Shown: piece after piece, positions 9,150 through 18,927 of the stretch
Numbering within the stretch: position 1 is the stretch's first letter
Layout: each line of letters opens with the position of its first letter
DNA from: Gammaproteobacteria bacterium
GTDB taxonomy: Bacteria > Pseudomonadota > Gammaproteobacteria > Steroidobacterales > JABDKV01
Assembly (NCBI GenBank): GCA_029862165.1
Contig: JAOTXU010000003.1
Coordinates: forward strand, 124,001-188,000
Direction of reading: 5' to 3'
DNA: 64,000 nucleotides
Notes under the pieces: generated by a model
Told to the model about the DNA's origin: nothing
Seen by the model: only the letters and a program-made list of their open reading frames with translations
The model's database searches: none
Made by a program: the position numbers and the translations under genes

Positions 9150-9346
9150 TGGCCCTGCCCCTACGCGCCATGGACCAACTTTTCCGTCGCTCGGGTGTAC
9201 TTATATTGAAACCACACAGAACACGGCGATATTGCGATGCAACATAAAATACACAGATCTTTGATTGGCAAGCACCCGGCAACGGATATGAGCAGAGTGG
9301 CCCTGGCGATTATCGCTGCTATCTGTTTGGCGTCTGTCAGCGCCAG

Positions 9347-9436
9347 CTAGCACCAGCTAGCACCAGCCAGCACCAGTAGCCACCAGCTAGCACCAGTCAG
9401 CCACCAGCTAGCACCAGTCAGCCACCAGCTAGCATC
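9347..9436. repeat. Short tandem repeats (10-bp CACCAGCTAG and 21-bp AGCCACCAGCTAGCACCAGTC units)
   Basis: Direct reading; 21-bp units at 9378-9398, 9399-9419, and a partial from 9420. Confidence 0.9.
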
Positions 9437-9442
9437 CGGACA

Positions 9443-9462
9443 GGAGCCCCCGCGGGGGCTCC
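9443..9462 (-). terminator. Perfect 20-bp palindrome downstream of the HPPD-like gene (possible terminator)
   Basis: GGAGCCCCCGCGGGGGCTCC; no clear U-tract. Confidence 0.5.
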
Positions 9463-9476
9463 GCTGATATCAGGCC

Positions 9477-10133
9477 TTAGATACTGATCAGTTTGGCAGG
9501 CGGATTGGCGTCGCCCTTGGCTTGCTCGGCCGGCACTTCCCAATCTGTTGGCATGCGACTGAAGTCAAAGAAAGGTTCGGTATCCCCGTCGTCGATGGCG
9601 TTTTGTACTTGCTTGTAGAATTCGCCGCCTGCTTTGTTGGAAAAGGTAATCTCAACTTCCTTGGCTTCGTCTGCTGTTTCGGGTCGCTGGCAATATTCCG
9701 GGAAAGTCGCCTCGCCTGCGTGGCCGGTCGCGTAGCCTTTGGCAAACATCTGCTTCAGAATTCCGAAACCATCGTCCTGCACGAGTACGTCGCCACGCTG
9801 ATGCCCGCCTAGCGATTTCATATGCTTGATAAAATTATCCAGGTTGTAGCAATCATAGGCGACATGCTGACAGGAGTGATCGCCGTGTTTTTCGACAAAG
9901 TTCGTCACCTGCGACTTTTCTTCGCGATCGATACCCTCAATCAGTGCAATACCAAAATCACCGTAATCAATACACCAGATTTTCATGCTGCTGTTTGGAT
10001 CGCCCGGGCGCGCGTCGTCGATACGTTTAATCAGTGTGCCGCCCTCGACTTCGATATGAAACCAGGCCCATTTTTCGATGTTGCCTGAGTCCACGGCATA
10101 GGAGATGTGATCGACTTTCTTAAGGTGTGACAT
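9477..10133 (-). CDS. Short VOC/4-hydroxyphenylpyruvate dioxygenase-like protein
   Basis: VDHISYAV, CQHVAYDC, FPEYCQRP resemble the H/H/E metal-ligand motifs of HPPD; only 218 aa. Confidence 0.7.
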   Translation of the reverse strand: MSHLKKVDHISYAVDSGNIEKWAWFHIEVEGGTLIKRIDDARPGDPNSSMKIWCIDYGDFGIALIEGIDREEKSQVTNFVEKHGDHSCQHVAYDCYNLDNFIKHMKSLGGHQRGDVLVQDDGFGILKQMFAKGYATGHAGEATFPEYCQRPETADEAKEVEITFSNKAGGEFYKQVQNAIDDGDTEPFFDFSRMPTDWEVPAEQAKGDANPPAKLISI

Positions 10134-10274
10134 GGGCTGCTCCGGATATCCGTACGGCTAAGCCGGCAGTCTAGCGAAAAAGGCAGGCAGGGAGCTGGCG
10201 TTTTTTGCCCTGAAATCGGTATACTGCGCAGGATCTCATAGTTTTTTATATATCTAACGCAGGATTACTGTCAT

Positions 10275-10736
10275 ATGGATAAATACGACGCCCGCATCCT
10301 GTCCACGCTCCAGGCCGACGGGCGTATTAGCTGGTCGCGGCTGGCCGGGCAGATCAATCTTTCAGCGAGCGCCTGTCAGCGCCGGGTCGAGGCCCTGATT
10401 GAACGTGGCGTCATTGAGAACTTTAGCGTCAACATCAACGAGGCGGCCTTGGGGCATCACGTCAAGGCGTTTGTCGCGGTCAACGTCGATCGGCAAAACA
10501 CAAAAATGGCACAGGATTTTCGCCGCAAGGTACGCGAGCACCCACAGGTGCAGGCATGCCACATGATTTCTGGTGGTATTGATTTCATGCTCGAAGTGGT
10601 GGCGTCGGATCTCGACTCGTTTGGCCAGTTCATTGACGGTAACCTACTCAGCATGCCGGCGGTAAAAGACGCGTCCTCTTCGATCGTGCTTAAAGAAGTT
10701 AAACCCAAGCAAACCATGATCGCGGCGGACCGTTAG
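10275..10736 (+). CDS. Lrp/AsnC-family transcriptional regulator
   Basis: MDKYDARILSTLQADGRISWSRLAGQINLSASACQRRVEALIERGVI HTH; C-terminal AsnC/RAM-type region. Confidence 0.93.
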   Translation: MDKYDARILSTLQADGRISWSRLAGQINLSASACQRRVEALIERGVIENFSVNINEAALGHHVKAFVAVNVDRQNTKMAQDFRRKVREHPQVQACHMISGGIDFMLEVVASDLDSFGQFIDGNLLSMPAVKDASSSIVLKEVKPKQTMIAADR

Positions 10737-10872
10737 CGCGAACCTCCGTAGTCGTGTGTTTGTGGCGCGATACCGCGATGCAGCATCCGACGGGGATATT
10801 AAGTCAAGTTGAATCAGCCGGTGGGGCCCGTTTGTACTATGATTGGCGGGCGTCGAGAAAAATAATAAGGAT

Positions 10873-12303
10873 ATGAGTATGTCGATTTTCATTAGAACCG
10901 TAGCCGTGATTGGGCTATTCGGTGTTATTGCGACGGTCCGCGCAGAACTGGTTGGCGAAGGCCCGGCGCTCGGGGCACCAGAGCTGCGCATGTCCCAAAG
11001 CGAGGTCGAGTCGGGCCTGCTTTCACTACATGATTTACGCCAGGCAGGCCTGAAGATCTTCGGCACGCAATTTAACCAATACGACGGTTATGGCGACGGA
11101 CCAATGAATCCGGCCAACCCAACCGCCCTTGGCGGACGGCCGACCCTTGGTGGCAATGGTACCTTTTTGCGTGTTAATGGTCTTGATGCGCAAAGCTGCA
11201 ACGATTGCCACGGCATAGTTAGTTCCGCGACGGTACCTGCAACGCTTGGCGTCGGCGGCGCAGGTGGCTTGAACAATGCCGTCATGTTCATGCCAACCAA
11301 CATCGACGTAAACGATAGTGACGTGAATGGTCACGCGGGATTCAATGGCCGTCTAATCGTACCGCCTGCGTTGTTTGGCGCCGGTGGGATCCAGTTGCTT
11401 GCGAAAGAGATGACCATTGAGCTGCAGGCACTCAAGACCCACGCGTTGGCCAACCCTGGCAAGACCATAAGACTCACCACAAAATCGGTAGACTTCGGTG
11501 TCTTAACGGCCGATTCTGGTGGCACTCTGGACGCGTCGGGAATCGAAGGAATCGATGCGGACCTCGTCGTGCGACCGTTTGGGCGCAAGGGCGAATTCGC
11601 AACTGCAAGGGCATTCGGCCAGGGTGCGATGATGTTCCACTTTGGTATGCAACCGGTCGAAATTGTTGGTGTGGGACTGGACGATGATGGCGATGGCGTA
11701 ACGGACGAAATCCTACCCGGTGAGTTGTCTGCCCTGGAAATATTTATCACGACTCAGAACACACCGCGGCGGCTGCAATTAGACAGCGACAGCCGTCGTG
11801 GCCTGCGAAATTTCCGCAGGGCCGGCTGTACGGAGTGTCACCGACCACAGCTAACCACCAAAAGCCGAATGTTAACCTATAGTTTTCCGGAGATTGCAGA
11901 CCAACCCGACGCCAACGTTTACTATGCGTCTAATCTTGCTGCGAGGCCAGCGAGTTTCCCACAGCATCGTGGTGGCCTTGTCGTGCAATTGTTTGGCGAT
12001 CTAAAGCGTCATGACATGGGTTACGATCTCGCGGAGAATTTTCAAGGGGCCAGCGAGCAGGCAAATCACGAATTTATGACTGCCGAACTTTGGGGTGTGG
12101 CCGACACCGGTCCTTACCTGCACGATGGACGTGCATTGACACTTAACGCGGCCATACTCGCCCACGGTGGCGAGGCCGAAACGGCACGCACTGCATATGC
12201 CAATCTGGGTGAAACAGGGCAGAGCGAGTTACTGATATTTCTGCGGACGCTGCGCAACCCCGTGTCGCCAAACGCTGACGTGCTCGGTATCGATTCCAAA
12301 TAA
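10873..12303 (+). CDS. Di-haem c-type cytochrome / thiol oxidoreductase-like protein
   Basis: Signal peptide; two CxxCH motifs (CNDCH, CTECH); GVADTGPYLHDGRALTL. Confidence 0.82.
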   Translation: MSMSIFIRTVAVIGLFGVIATVRAELVGEGPALGAPELRMSQSEVESGLLSLHDLRQAGLKIFGTQFNQYDGYGDGPMNPANPTALGGRPTLGGNGTFLRVNGLDAQSCNDCHGIVSSATVPATLGVGGAGGLNNAVMFMPTNIDVNDSDVNGHAGFNGRLIVPPALFGAGGIQLLAKEMTIELQALKTHALANPGKTIRLTTKSVDFGVLTADSGGTLDASGIEGIDADLVVRPFGRKGEFATARAFGQGAMMFHFGMQPVEIVGVGLDDDGDGVTDEILPGELSALEIFITTQNTPRRLQLDSDSRRGLRNFRRAGCTECHRPQLTTKSRMLTYSFPEIADQPDANVYYASNLAARPASFPQHRGGLVVQLFGDLKRHDMGYDLAENFQGASEQANHEFMTAELWGVADTGPYLHDGRALTLNAAILAHGGEAETARTAYANLGETGQSELLIFLRTLRNPVSPNADVLGIDSK

Positions 12304-12471
12304 CAATGGCGTGGACGCCGCAACAGTCGCCCCCACTATTGCGGGGCGCTCGGCGAATTAGCCGAAACGATCGATCCGACCTCTGCACAACACAACCCGT
12401 CAGCTTCTAGTAAGCTAGAGCGGCCGGCGGTGATGGCCCGCTGCGTATTTCCAGATATCCCAGGATTCCCG

Positions 12472-13767
12472 ATGAAGCCACAGCCCGCATCGACGGCGTA
12501 TCGAAGCTACGTCATGTTCATCCTGGTGGTGGTGTACACCTTTAACTTTATAGACCGTCAGATAGTGAGCATTCTGGCGGTACCTATCAAAGCAGATCTG
12601 GGACTCAGCGACACCCAATTGGGGTTGATGGGTGGTCTTGCCTTTGCTCTTTTTTATACGTCACTGGGTATTCCCGTTGCGATGCTTGCGGACCGCTGGA
12701 ACCGCACGTGGATCATGACCGGCGCACTGACCATATGGAGCGCTATGACCGCCGCGTGCGGGTTTGCTCAGAATTTCTGGCAGCTATTCGCGGCGCGTCT
12801 CGGTGTTGGCATAGGTGAGGCGGGCGGTGTTGCACCAGCGTATTCATTAGTTTCGGATTACTTCCCACCCGAGCAACGCGGGCGGGCACTTAGCGTTTAT
12901 TCCTTTGGTATACCCATTGGCAGTGCCTTGGGTATCGTCTTTGGCGGAGTTATTGCAAGTCTGGTCGATTGGCGTTATGCGTTTTTTGCAGTCGGTCTGG
13001 CTGGTATCGCCATTGCGCCGATATTTCGACTGACGGTGCGTGAACCGCGACGCGGACAATTCGATAGCAGCAGCGCAGAGATCGCACCGGTCAGCCTAAA
13101 AACAATCGTACAACAGTTGTCCAGGAAACCCAGTTTTTGGACGATGTGTCTCGGCGGCGCTTTCACGTCGATGATCGGTTATGGTCTGTTTTTCTGGTTG
13201 CCTTCTTTTTTCGTGCGCAGTTACGGCATGTCGCTACTGGATGCATCGTTGTTTTTTGGTGCCATCGTGCTGATTGGTGGTCTGGCCGGAATCTGGATCG
13301 GCGGTGCGCTGGCCGATCGTTATGGGCAGCGCAACCGGTCGGCGTACGCTTTGATTCCCGCTATAGCTCTTTTATCGACACTGCCGTTCTATGTTGTTGG
13401 CGTACTCTCACCATCGCTCGTGCTCACTTTTTTTGTGTTACTGGTGCCGACGGCCCTGGGACTTGTATGGTTGGCCCCGGTAATCGCCGCAATTCAGCAT
13501 ATGGTCCAACCCAATATGCGCGCCACAGCTTCGGCGGTATTCTTATTTATCAATAATTTGGTCGGAATCGGCGCAGGCACAGTGTTGTTCGGTGCTCTGT
13601 CCGATGCCCTGGAAAGCCGTTTCGCCGAGAATTCCTTGCGGTATTCTATACTCGCCGGCTCGGTTTTTTATATCGTCGCGGCGATGTTTTTCATCGTTGC
13701 AGCGCGCGGACTGGCACGCGATTGGGAAAACGGGCGTGATCAGACTGGTCAGAAAAGACCTGTTTAG
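12472..13767 (+). CDS. MFS transporter
   Basis: Twelve-TM-like pattern, DRQIVSILAVPIKADLGLSDTQLGLMGGLAFALFY, LADRWNRTWIM. Confidence 0.88.
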   Translation: MKPQPASTAYRSYVMFILVVVYTFNFIDRQIVSILAVPIKADLGLSDTQLGLMGGLAFALFYTSLGIPVAMLADRWNRTWIMTGALTIWSAMTAACGFAQNFWQLFAARLGVGIGEAGGVAPAYSLVSDYFPPEQRGRALSVYSFGIPIGSALGIVFGGVIASLVDWRYAFFAVGLAGIAIAPIFRLTVREPRRGQFDSSSAEIAPVSLKTIVQQLSRKPSFWTMCLGGAFTSMIGYGLFFWLPSFFVRSYGMSLLDASLFFGAIVLIGGLAGIWIGGALADRYGQRNRSAYALIPAIALLSTLPFYVVGVLSPSLVLTFFVLLVPTALGLVWLAPVIAAIQHMVQPNMRATASAVFLFINNLVGIGAGTVLFGALSDALESRFAENSLRYSILAGSVFYIVAAMFFIVAARGLARDWENGRDQTGQKRPV

Positions 13768-13824
13768 CTTGGCGGCTTCAGGTTTTGTTTCTATGGTTAA
13801 GGTAGTACAGGAAGGAGAGGAGCC

Positions 13825-14751
13825 TTGATCAAGGTTAGAGAATTACAGAAATCCTATGGGGATTTTCTGGCGGTGAAGAAAATCAGCTTTTCTGCCGGTG
13901 AAGCCACTGTGTTCGGGCTGCTCGGCCCGAATGGAGCTGGTAAATCAACCGCCATAAACTGTATTTCGGGCTTGCTTAAGCCGACCGCCGGTACCATTGA
14001 GGTCGGTGGTTTTAATGTAGTTACACAGGCGGTAAAGGCCAAAACATCGTTGGGGATTGTGCCGCAGGAACTGGCTATTTATGAAGATCTGTCAGCCACG
14101 GACAACCTGAACTACTGGGGCGCGGCTTATGGTCTGAGTGGGACTAAACTAAAAGATCGCGTCACCTACGTGCTGGACCGTATTGGCTTGACCGACCGTG
14201 CGAAGGATCAACCGAAGAATTATTCCGGCGGTATGAAAAGACGCCTGAACTTTGGCTGTGGATTGGTGCACGAGCCCGGAATATTGTTGCTCGATGAGCC
14301 CACCGTCGGCGTCGATCCGCAGTCGCGCGAACGTCTGTTTGAACTCGTAGAGGAAGAAAAAGCTAAGGGCACCTGTGTGCTCTACACCACACACTACATG
14401 GAAGAGGCAGAGAAACTGTGCGACGAATTAGCCATCATGGATCACGGTGAAATCATCGCCGCTGGAACATTGCAGGAACTGCGAGCCGAAGTTGGCGAGA
14501 AGGATATTATCCAGCTATCCGGAACTTTTGATGTCAGAAAAGTCGAGCGGGAGGTCGCGCGGCTAAACGCGGACGCTCTTGTCCTGGATACAGAGACGGT
14601 GATGATTTCAGTCCGCGATGGGGCCGGTAGTTTACAGTCCTTTCTCAACGCTATCGTTGCCACCGGGGCCGTCATTCGGGATACGCGTCTGTCCGAACCC
14701 AACCTGGAGAGTTTGTTCCTTAAGTTAACAGGCAAGGAACTCCGGGCCTGA
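13825..14751 (+). CDS. ABC transporter ATP-binding protein
   Basis: Walker A GPNGAGKS, signature YSGGMKRR, Walker B ILLLDEPTVGVD. Confidence 0.95.
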   Translation: MIKVRELQKSYGDFLAVKKISFSAGEATVFGLLGPNGAGKSTAINCISGLLKPTAGTIEVGGFNVVTQAVKAKTSLGIVPQELAIYEDLSATDNLNYWGAAYGLSGTKLKDRVTYVLDRIGLTDRAKDQPKNYSGGMKRRLNFGCGLVHEPGILLLDEPTVGVDPQSRERLFELVEEEKAKGTCVLYTTHYMEEAEKLCDELAIMDHGEIIAAGTLQELRAEVGEKDIIQLSGTFDVRKVEREVARLNADALVLDTETVMISVRDGAGSLQSFLNAIVATGAVIRDTRLSEPNLESLFLKLTGKELRA

Positions 14752-15977
14752 TGCGTTTCGTTTTTATCACTGTAGCGAAAGAACTGAAACGGCGTTTTAA
14801 CGATCCCGGTGGTCTGCTGTCCGCGGTCCTGGTTCCGTTCGCCGTCGGTTTTCTCATGGCTAGTGTCATGGGCGGCGGCGGTGGGCCGTCGATCAAGGCC
14901 GCGCTGATGGTCAGCGATCTCGATGACAGCTTTGTCAGCCAGGGACTGCTGAGCGCGTTGGGCCAGGACCAGGTCGCGGAGATGATCTCTGTCGAGAAAG
15001 TGGCCCAGGAAGATGGTGACCGGCGTATCAACAAAGGCGAAGGTGCCGCTCACCTGGTAATACCGAAAGGATTTGGCGACGCCTGGTTGAATCGGGAAGC
15101 TGTGAACTTGCATTTGACCGTGAATCCCGCCGAGAACATTGCGCCGCGGCTGATCCGCGAAATGCTTGAAGCCTTTCTGGACCTTGGCGATTACCTGCAC
15201 AAGGTTTTTGGCGCAGAGCTAAATATCATTTCCCGGTCCCTACAAACCGGGCAGTCCGATATTTCCGTGTCCGATTTATCCGGCGGTATTGCCGATAAGG
15301 TTTCAGGATTTGCCGGTTTCGTGTTTCCACCGGTATTGAGTGTCGAGGATGTGACGGCCCAGACAACCGGTCTGAATGTCAGCATGCCGCTACTGATGTT
15401 TCCTGGAATCTTGCTGATGACCGCGTTTTTTTCCGCCAACGGCCAATCTAGTAATTTCTGGGCCGAAAAGGAAAAGGGCACGCTTGCGCGGTGGGTCGCC
15501 AGCCCCAATGCTTTTTTCTCTTTTTGGATCGCTCAGTGGTTTACTGCCATGATTTTGACGGCGCTGGTTGCCGCTCCGATCATGCTACTGGGGTTTTTCT
15601 ATCTGGGTATCAGTTTTGAAAAGTACTTTGCGGCGCTAGCCTGGCTGGCGTTGACCGGTCCGATACTGTTTGCGTTACTGACGCTGATTCAGGTACTGGC
15701 CCCGTCCAGAAAAGCAGGTGGAATGATTTCAACGTTGGTCATGTTTCCGTTGCTGATGGCAGGCGGCAGTTTCTTCCCGGTTGAAACTATGCCTGATGTC
15801 ATTGCCGCTGCAGCCGATTACACGCCAAACGGGCGAGTGCTTGAGCCCATGAAGGGCTATTTTATCGGTGAATATGGCGTGACCGGCCTGTTTGCTGATC
15901 TGTGGCCTATTCTGGCTGTTGCGGTCTTGTTATTGCTTCTGGCCGGCCGGTTGTCGGCCAGAAAGACGCTGGCGTAG
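14751..15977 (+). CDS. ABC-2 type transporter permease
   Basis: Overlaps ATPase stop; N-term TM, large periplasmic domain, C-terminal TM cluster. Confidence 0.88.
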   Translation: MRFVFITVAKELKRRFNDPGGLLSAVLVPFAVGFLMASVMGGGGGPSIKAALMVSDLDDSFVSQGLLSALGQDQVAEMISVEKVAQEDGDRRINKGEGAAHLVIPKGFGDAWLNREAVNLHLTVNPAENIAPRLIREMLEAFLDLGDYLHKVFGAELNIISRSLQTGQSDISVSDLSGGIADKVSGFAGFVFPPVLSVEDVTAQTTGLNVSMPLLMFPGILLMTAFFSANGQSSNFWAEKEKGTLARWVASPNAFFSFWIAQWFTAMILTALVAAPIMLLGFFYLGISFEKYFAALAWLALTGPILFALLTLIQVLAPSRKAGGMISTLVMFPLLMAGGSFFPVETMPDVIAAAADYTPNGRVLEPMKGYFIGEYGVTGLFADLWPILAVAVLLLLLAGRLSARKTLA

Positions 15978-15983
15978 ATCGCG

Positions 15984-17147
15984 ATGACAGGCTTTTTCAA
16001 GAAAATCGCCCTGCTTGCCAGGATTGATCTGAAACTTGCGCTAAAGGATCGGTCGACTTTCCTGTGGTTGTTCATCATGCCGGCTGTGTTTTTTTACTTC
16101 ATCGGTACCGTCACTCAGGGCGGAATTAATTTTTCCAATAGTCCGGTTGAATTGATCGTCGAGAATAATGATGACGGCTTTTTGTCGAGCCATCTTGAAA
16201 CGCGTCTTAATGAAAACCTGTTTACTGTGGTGCACCCACAAGACGTGCCGCCGGTGCAAGCCGGAGAGGAGCCGGCGCAGACCCGCCGACTCATTATCCC
16301 GCGTGGTTTTACTGAACAGCTAGCATCGGAAAACCAGGTGATCGTCCGCTACGAGGGACTGCAAACGGGTTTTACCAACCAGTACGATTTTTTCCGCATC
16401 CAGAAAGCAGCTTATAGTGTCATTGGTGATCTGATTGTCATCAGGTCCACAGGTGAAGCCATCTCGCCTGACACGGTTGCGGTCGCAACGGCACAGGCAC
16501 GTCCTGTTGGACTTGCAGTGGTTCCAGCCGGGCGTCAGATGCAGATACCGAGTGGTTTTCAGCAGGCGATCCCAGGGACACTCGTGATGTTTACATTACT
16601 GGTCTTGCTGTCATCCGGCGCAAGCATGCTGGTCGATGAGCGGGAAAAACAGCTGCTGCGACGGCTTGCCTCGGCGCCTTTTACGCGTGGTCAGGTGGTG
16701 CTGGGAAAATGGGCCGGTCGTATGGCCCTTGCCACGGTGCAAATCGGTGTCGCGGTCGGGCTTTCATTTACGCCGTTGTTTGACATGAACTGGGGTCATG
16801 CGCTGCCGATGGTGCTGGTAATCCTGTTGGCGTGGGGAGCGCTTTGCACGTCGTTGGCATTACTGTTGGGCAGTGTCGCCCGTACCGACAGTCAGGCGGC
16901 AGGACTAGGCGTGTTTTTCACCATGGTGCTGGCAGCACTGGGTGGTTGCTGGTGGCCTATCGAGGTCGCTCCGGTCTGGATGCAGCGGCTGCAACTTTTT
17001 ACGCCGACCGGTTGGACCATGGATGCGCTGCACAAATTGATCAGTTTTGATCTGGCCTGGCAACATTCGTTGCCCAATCTCGCAACACTGCTCGTAGCTA
17101 CCATATTGATCGGCTGGGCCGCCTCCAGACGCTTCCGGTTTGTCTAG
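15984..17147 (+). CDS. ABC-2 type transporter permease
   Basis: Same architecture as preceding permease. Confidence 0.88.
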   Translation: MTGFFKKIALLARIDLKLALKDRSTFLWLFIMPAVFFYFIGTVTQGGINFSNSPVELIVENNDDGFLSSHLETRLNENLFTVVHPQDVPPVQAGEEPAQTRRLIIPRGFTEQLASENQVIVRYEGLQTGFTNQYDFFRIQKAAYSVIGDLIVIRSTGEAISPDTVAVATAQARPVGLAVVPAGRQMQIPSGFQQAIPGTLVMFTLLVLLSSGASMLVDEREKQLLRRLASAPFTRGQVVLGKWAGRMALATVQIGVAVGLSFTPLFDMNWGHALPMVLVILLAWGALCTSLALLLGSVARTDSQAAGLGVFFTMVLAALGGCWWPIEVAPVWMQRLQLFTPTGWTMDALHKLISFDLAWQHSLPNLATLLVATILIGWAASRRFRFV

Positions 17148-17206
17148 CGGCGGCTTGGTTGACGTACTAGGCTATACTGAAAATCCGGCAACAGGGGAGA
17201 ATTCCG

Positions 17207-17776
17207 ATGACGGTAAATTTATCGCAATTGTGGATGCCAATTGTGCTCGGCACGGTGCTGGCCTGGGTAGCCAGTGCTTTGATCCATATGCTGATCAAGT
17301 ACCACAACACCGACTACAAACCACTGTCGAATGAAGACGAAGTAAGGGCAGCAGTGCGTAAGGGTTCGGCGGCAGTCGGCTTCTATTGTTTTCCGTTTTG
17401 CTCTGATATGTCGGAGATGAAAAACGAGGCACTACAACAAAAGTTCATAGAGGGGCCGGTCGGCTTTCTGGCCATTTTTCCAAACGGCATGCCGCCAATG
17501 GGTAAGTTGCTGATTCAGCAGGTGCTATTTTTTCTCATCGGCTGTTTTCTGATTGCCTATTGCGCCGGCTTGGCGTTGGCGCCCGGTACCGAGTACATGA
17601 CGGTGTTTCGCTTCGTCGCCACAGTTGGTTTTATGACTTTTGGATGGGCCGTAGTCCCGTACAGTATCTGGTACGGACATCCGTGGTCTACAACCGCCAA
17701 ATACCTGCTTGACGCCCTGATTTATGGTGCTGTCGTCGCCGGCGCATTTGCCTGGCTATGGCCAGCTGCGGTCTGA
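17207..17776 (+). CDS. Conserved membrane protein of unknown function
   Basis: Multiple TM segments, good SD (gggga) before ATG. Confidence 0.75.
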   Translation: MTVNLSQLWMPIVLGTVLAWVASALIHMLIKYHNTDYKPLSNEDEVRAAVRKGSAAVGFYCFPFCSDMSEMKNEALQQKFIEGPVGFLAIFPNGMPPMGKLLIQQVLFFLIGCFLIAYCAGLALAPGTEYMTVFRFVATVGFMTFGWAVVPYSIWYGHPWSTTAKYLLDALIYGAVVAGAFAWLWPAAV

Positions 17777-17892
17777 GCCGTGTCATAACTATGTGTGCGT
17801 TGCTGGCCTTCATGGCCAGACTCATGGTGATGCAGACCCACAGCCCTGGAACGGACGCATGAAGATCTGAGTCAGCTCGTGGTTGTTGCTCC

Positions 17893-18765
17893 TTATTCTT
17901 TGCGCGCAACGGTCGCCAGTGTGCCGTCACGATAGTCTGAGATGGCCTGTTCGATTTCTTTCCGGGTATTCATTACGAAGGGCCCCTGTTGCTCGACAGG
18001 TTCGTTTATCGGTTTACCCGCCAGCACAATAACCCGGGTATCAGCTAGCGCTTTTAGCCGCACCGCGTCGCCCGGCGTTAGCACGCCGGCGGCCTGGCGC
18101 GGTAATGTTAATGCGCTATCTTCCGGTCCGACTTCGACTTGTCCCTCGTAGGCGTAGACAAACGCGCTGTGCGTGGCCGTCAAACCGTGCTCAAAAACAG
18201 TGTCCTTGTCCAGACAGACATCAAAGAACAGCGGCTCGGTTGTGAGTCCGGAAATCGGTCCGGTAATAGTATCGTTGCCATGAAAGGTACCGGCGATGAC
18301 CTTGACTGTACCCCCAGTGATTTTGGCCAATGGGATATCGTCGGCCGGTATGTCGCGATAAGTGGCCGGCTTCATTTTTTCTGCACTGGGCAAATTAATC
18401 CAGAGTTGAAAACCACGCATGCGGCCGTCGGCTTGTTGTGGCAATTCTGAATGAATGATGCCGCGGCCGGCAGTCATCCATTGCACGCCACCGGGGGTCA
18501 GATCACCGACATTGCCCATGTGATCCTCGTGACGCATGTGGCCGTCGAGCATGTAGGTTACGGTTTCAAATCCTCGGTGCGGATGCGGCGGAAACCCACC
18601 GATATAGTCGTCCGGGTTGTCGGTGCCAAATTCGTCCAACATCAAAAAAGGGTCAACGCGAAGCGTAGATCTTGCACCGAGACTGCGACGGAGCTTGACA
18701 CCGGCTCCATCCGAAGTTGGAATTGACGCAATGACGCTGGCTAGTGTTCGAGTACTCACAGCCAT
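17893..18765 (-). CDS. Pirin-family protein
   Basis: FPPHPHRGFETVTYMLDGHMRHEDHMGN...GGVQWMTAGRGIIHSE pirin motifs. Confidence 0.92.
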   Translation of the reverse strand: MAVSTRTLASVIASIPTSDGAGVKLRRSLGARSTLRVDPFLMLDEFGTDNPDDYIGGFPPHPHRGFETVTYMLDGHMRHEDHMGNVGDLTPGGVQWMTAGRGIIHSELPQQADGRMRGFQLWINLPSAEKMKPATYRDIPADDIPLAKITGGTVKVIAGTFHGNDTITGPISGLTTEPLFFDVCLDKDTVFEHGLTATHSAFVYAYEGQVEVGPEDSALTLPRQAAGVLTPGDAVRLKALADTRVIVLAGKPINEPVEQQGPFVMNTRKEIEQAISDYRDGTLATVARKE

Positions 18766-18927
18766 ACTATCTACTATTTTGGCGACGTAGGGCAACGCGT
18801 CGCTATTCAGCATGCGTCGTGCGGGCCTGGGAATGCCTATTCTGAACAAAGCCGCCGCATTCCCTGGTCAGAGCCTGTTATGCTTGAAAGTGGCGCGCAG
18901 TGGTCACTTGAAGATGAAAAAGAACCC

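Noticed and set aside
9347-9436. Short repeats as CRISPR
   Set aside because: 10/21-bp contiguous repeats without spacers and no cas genes nearby.
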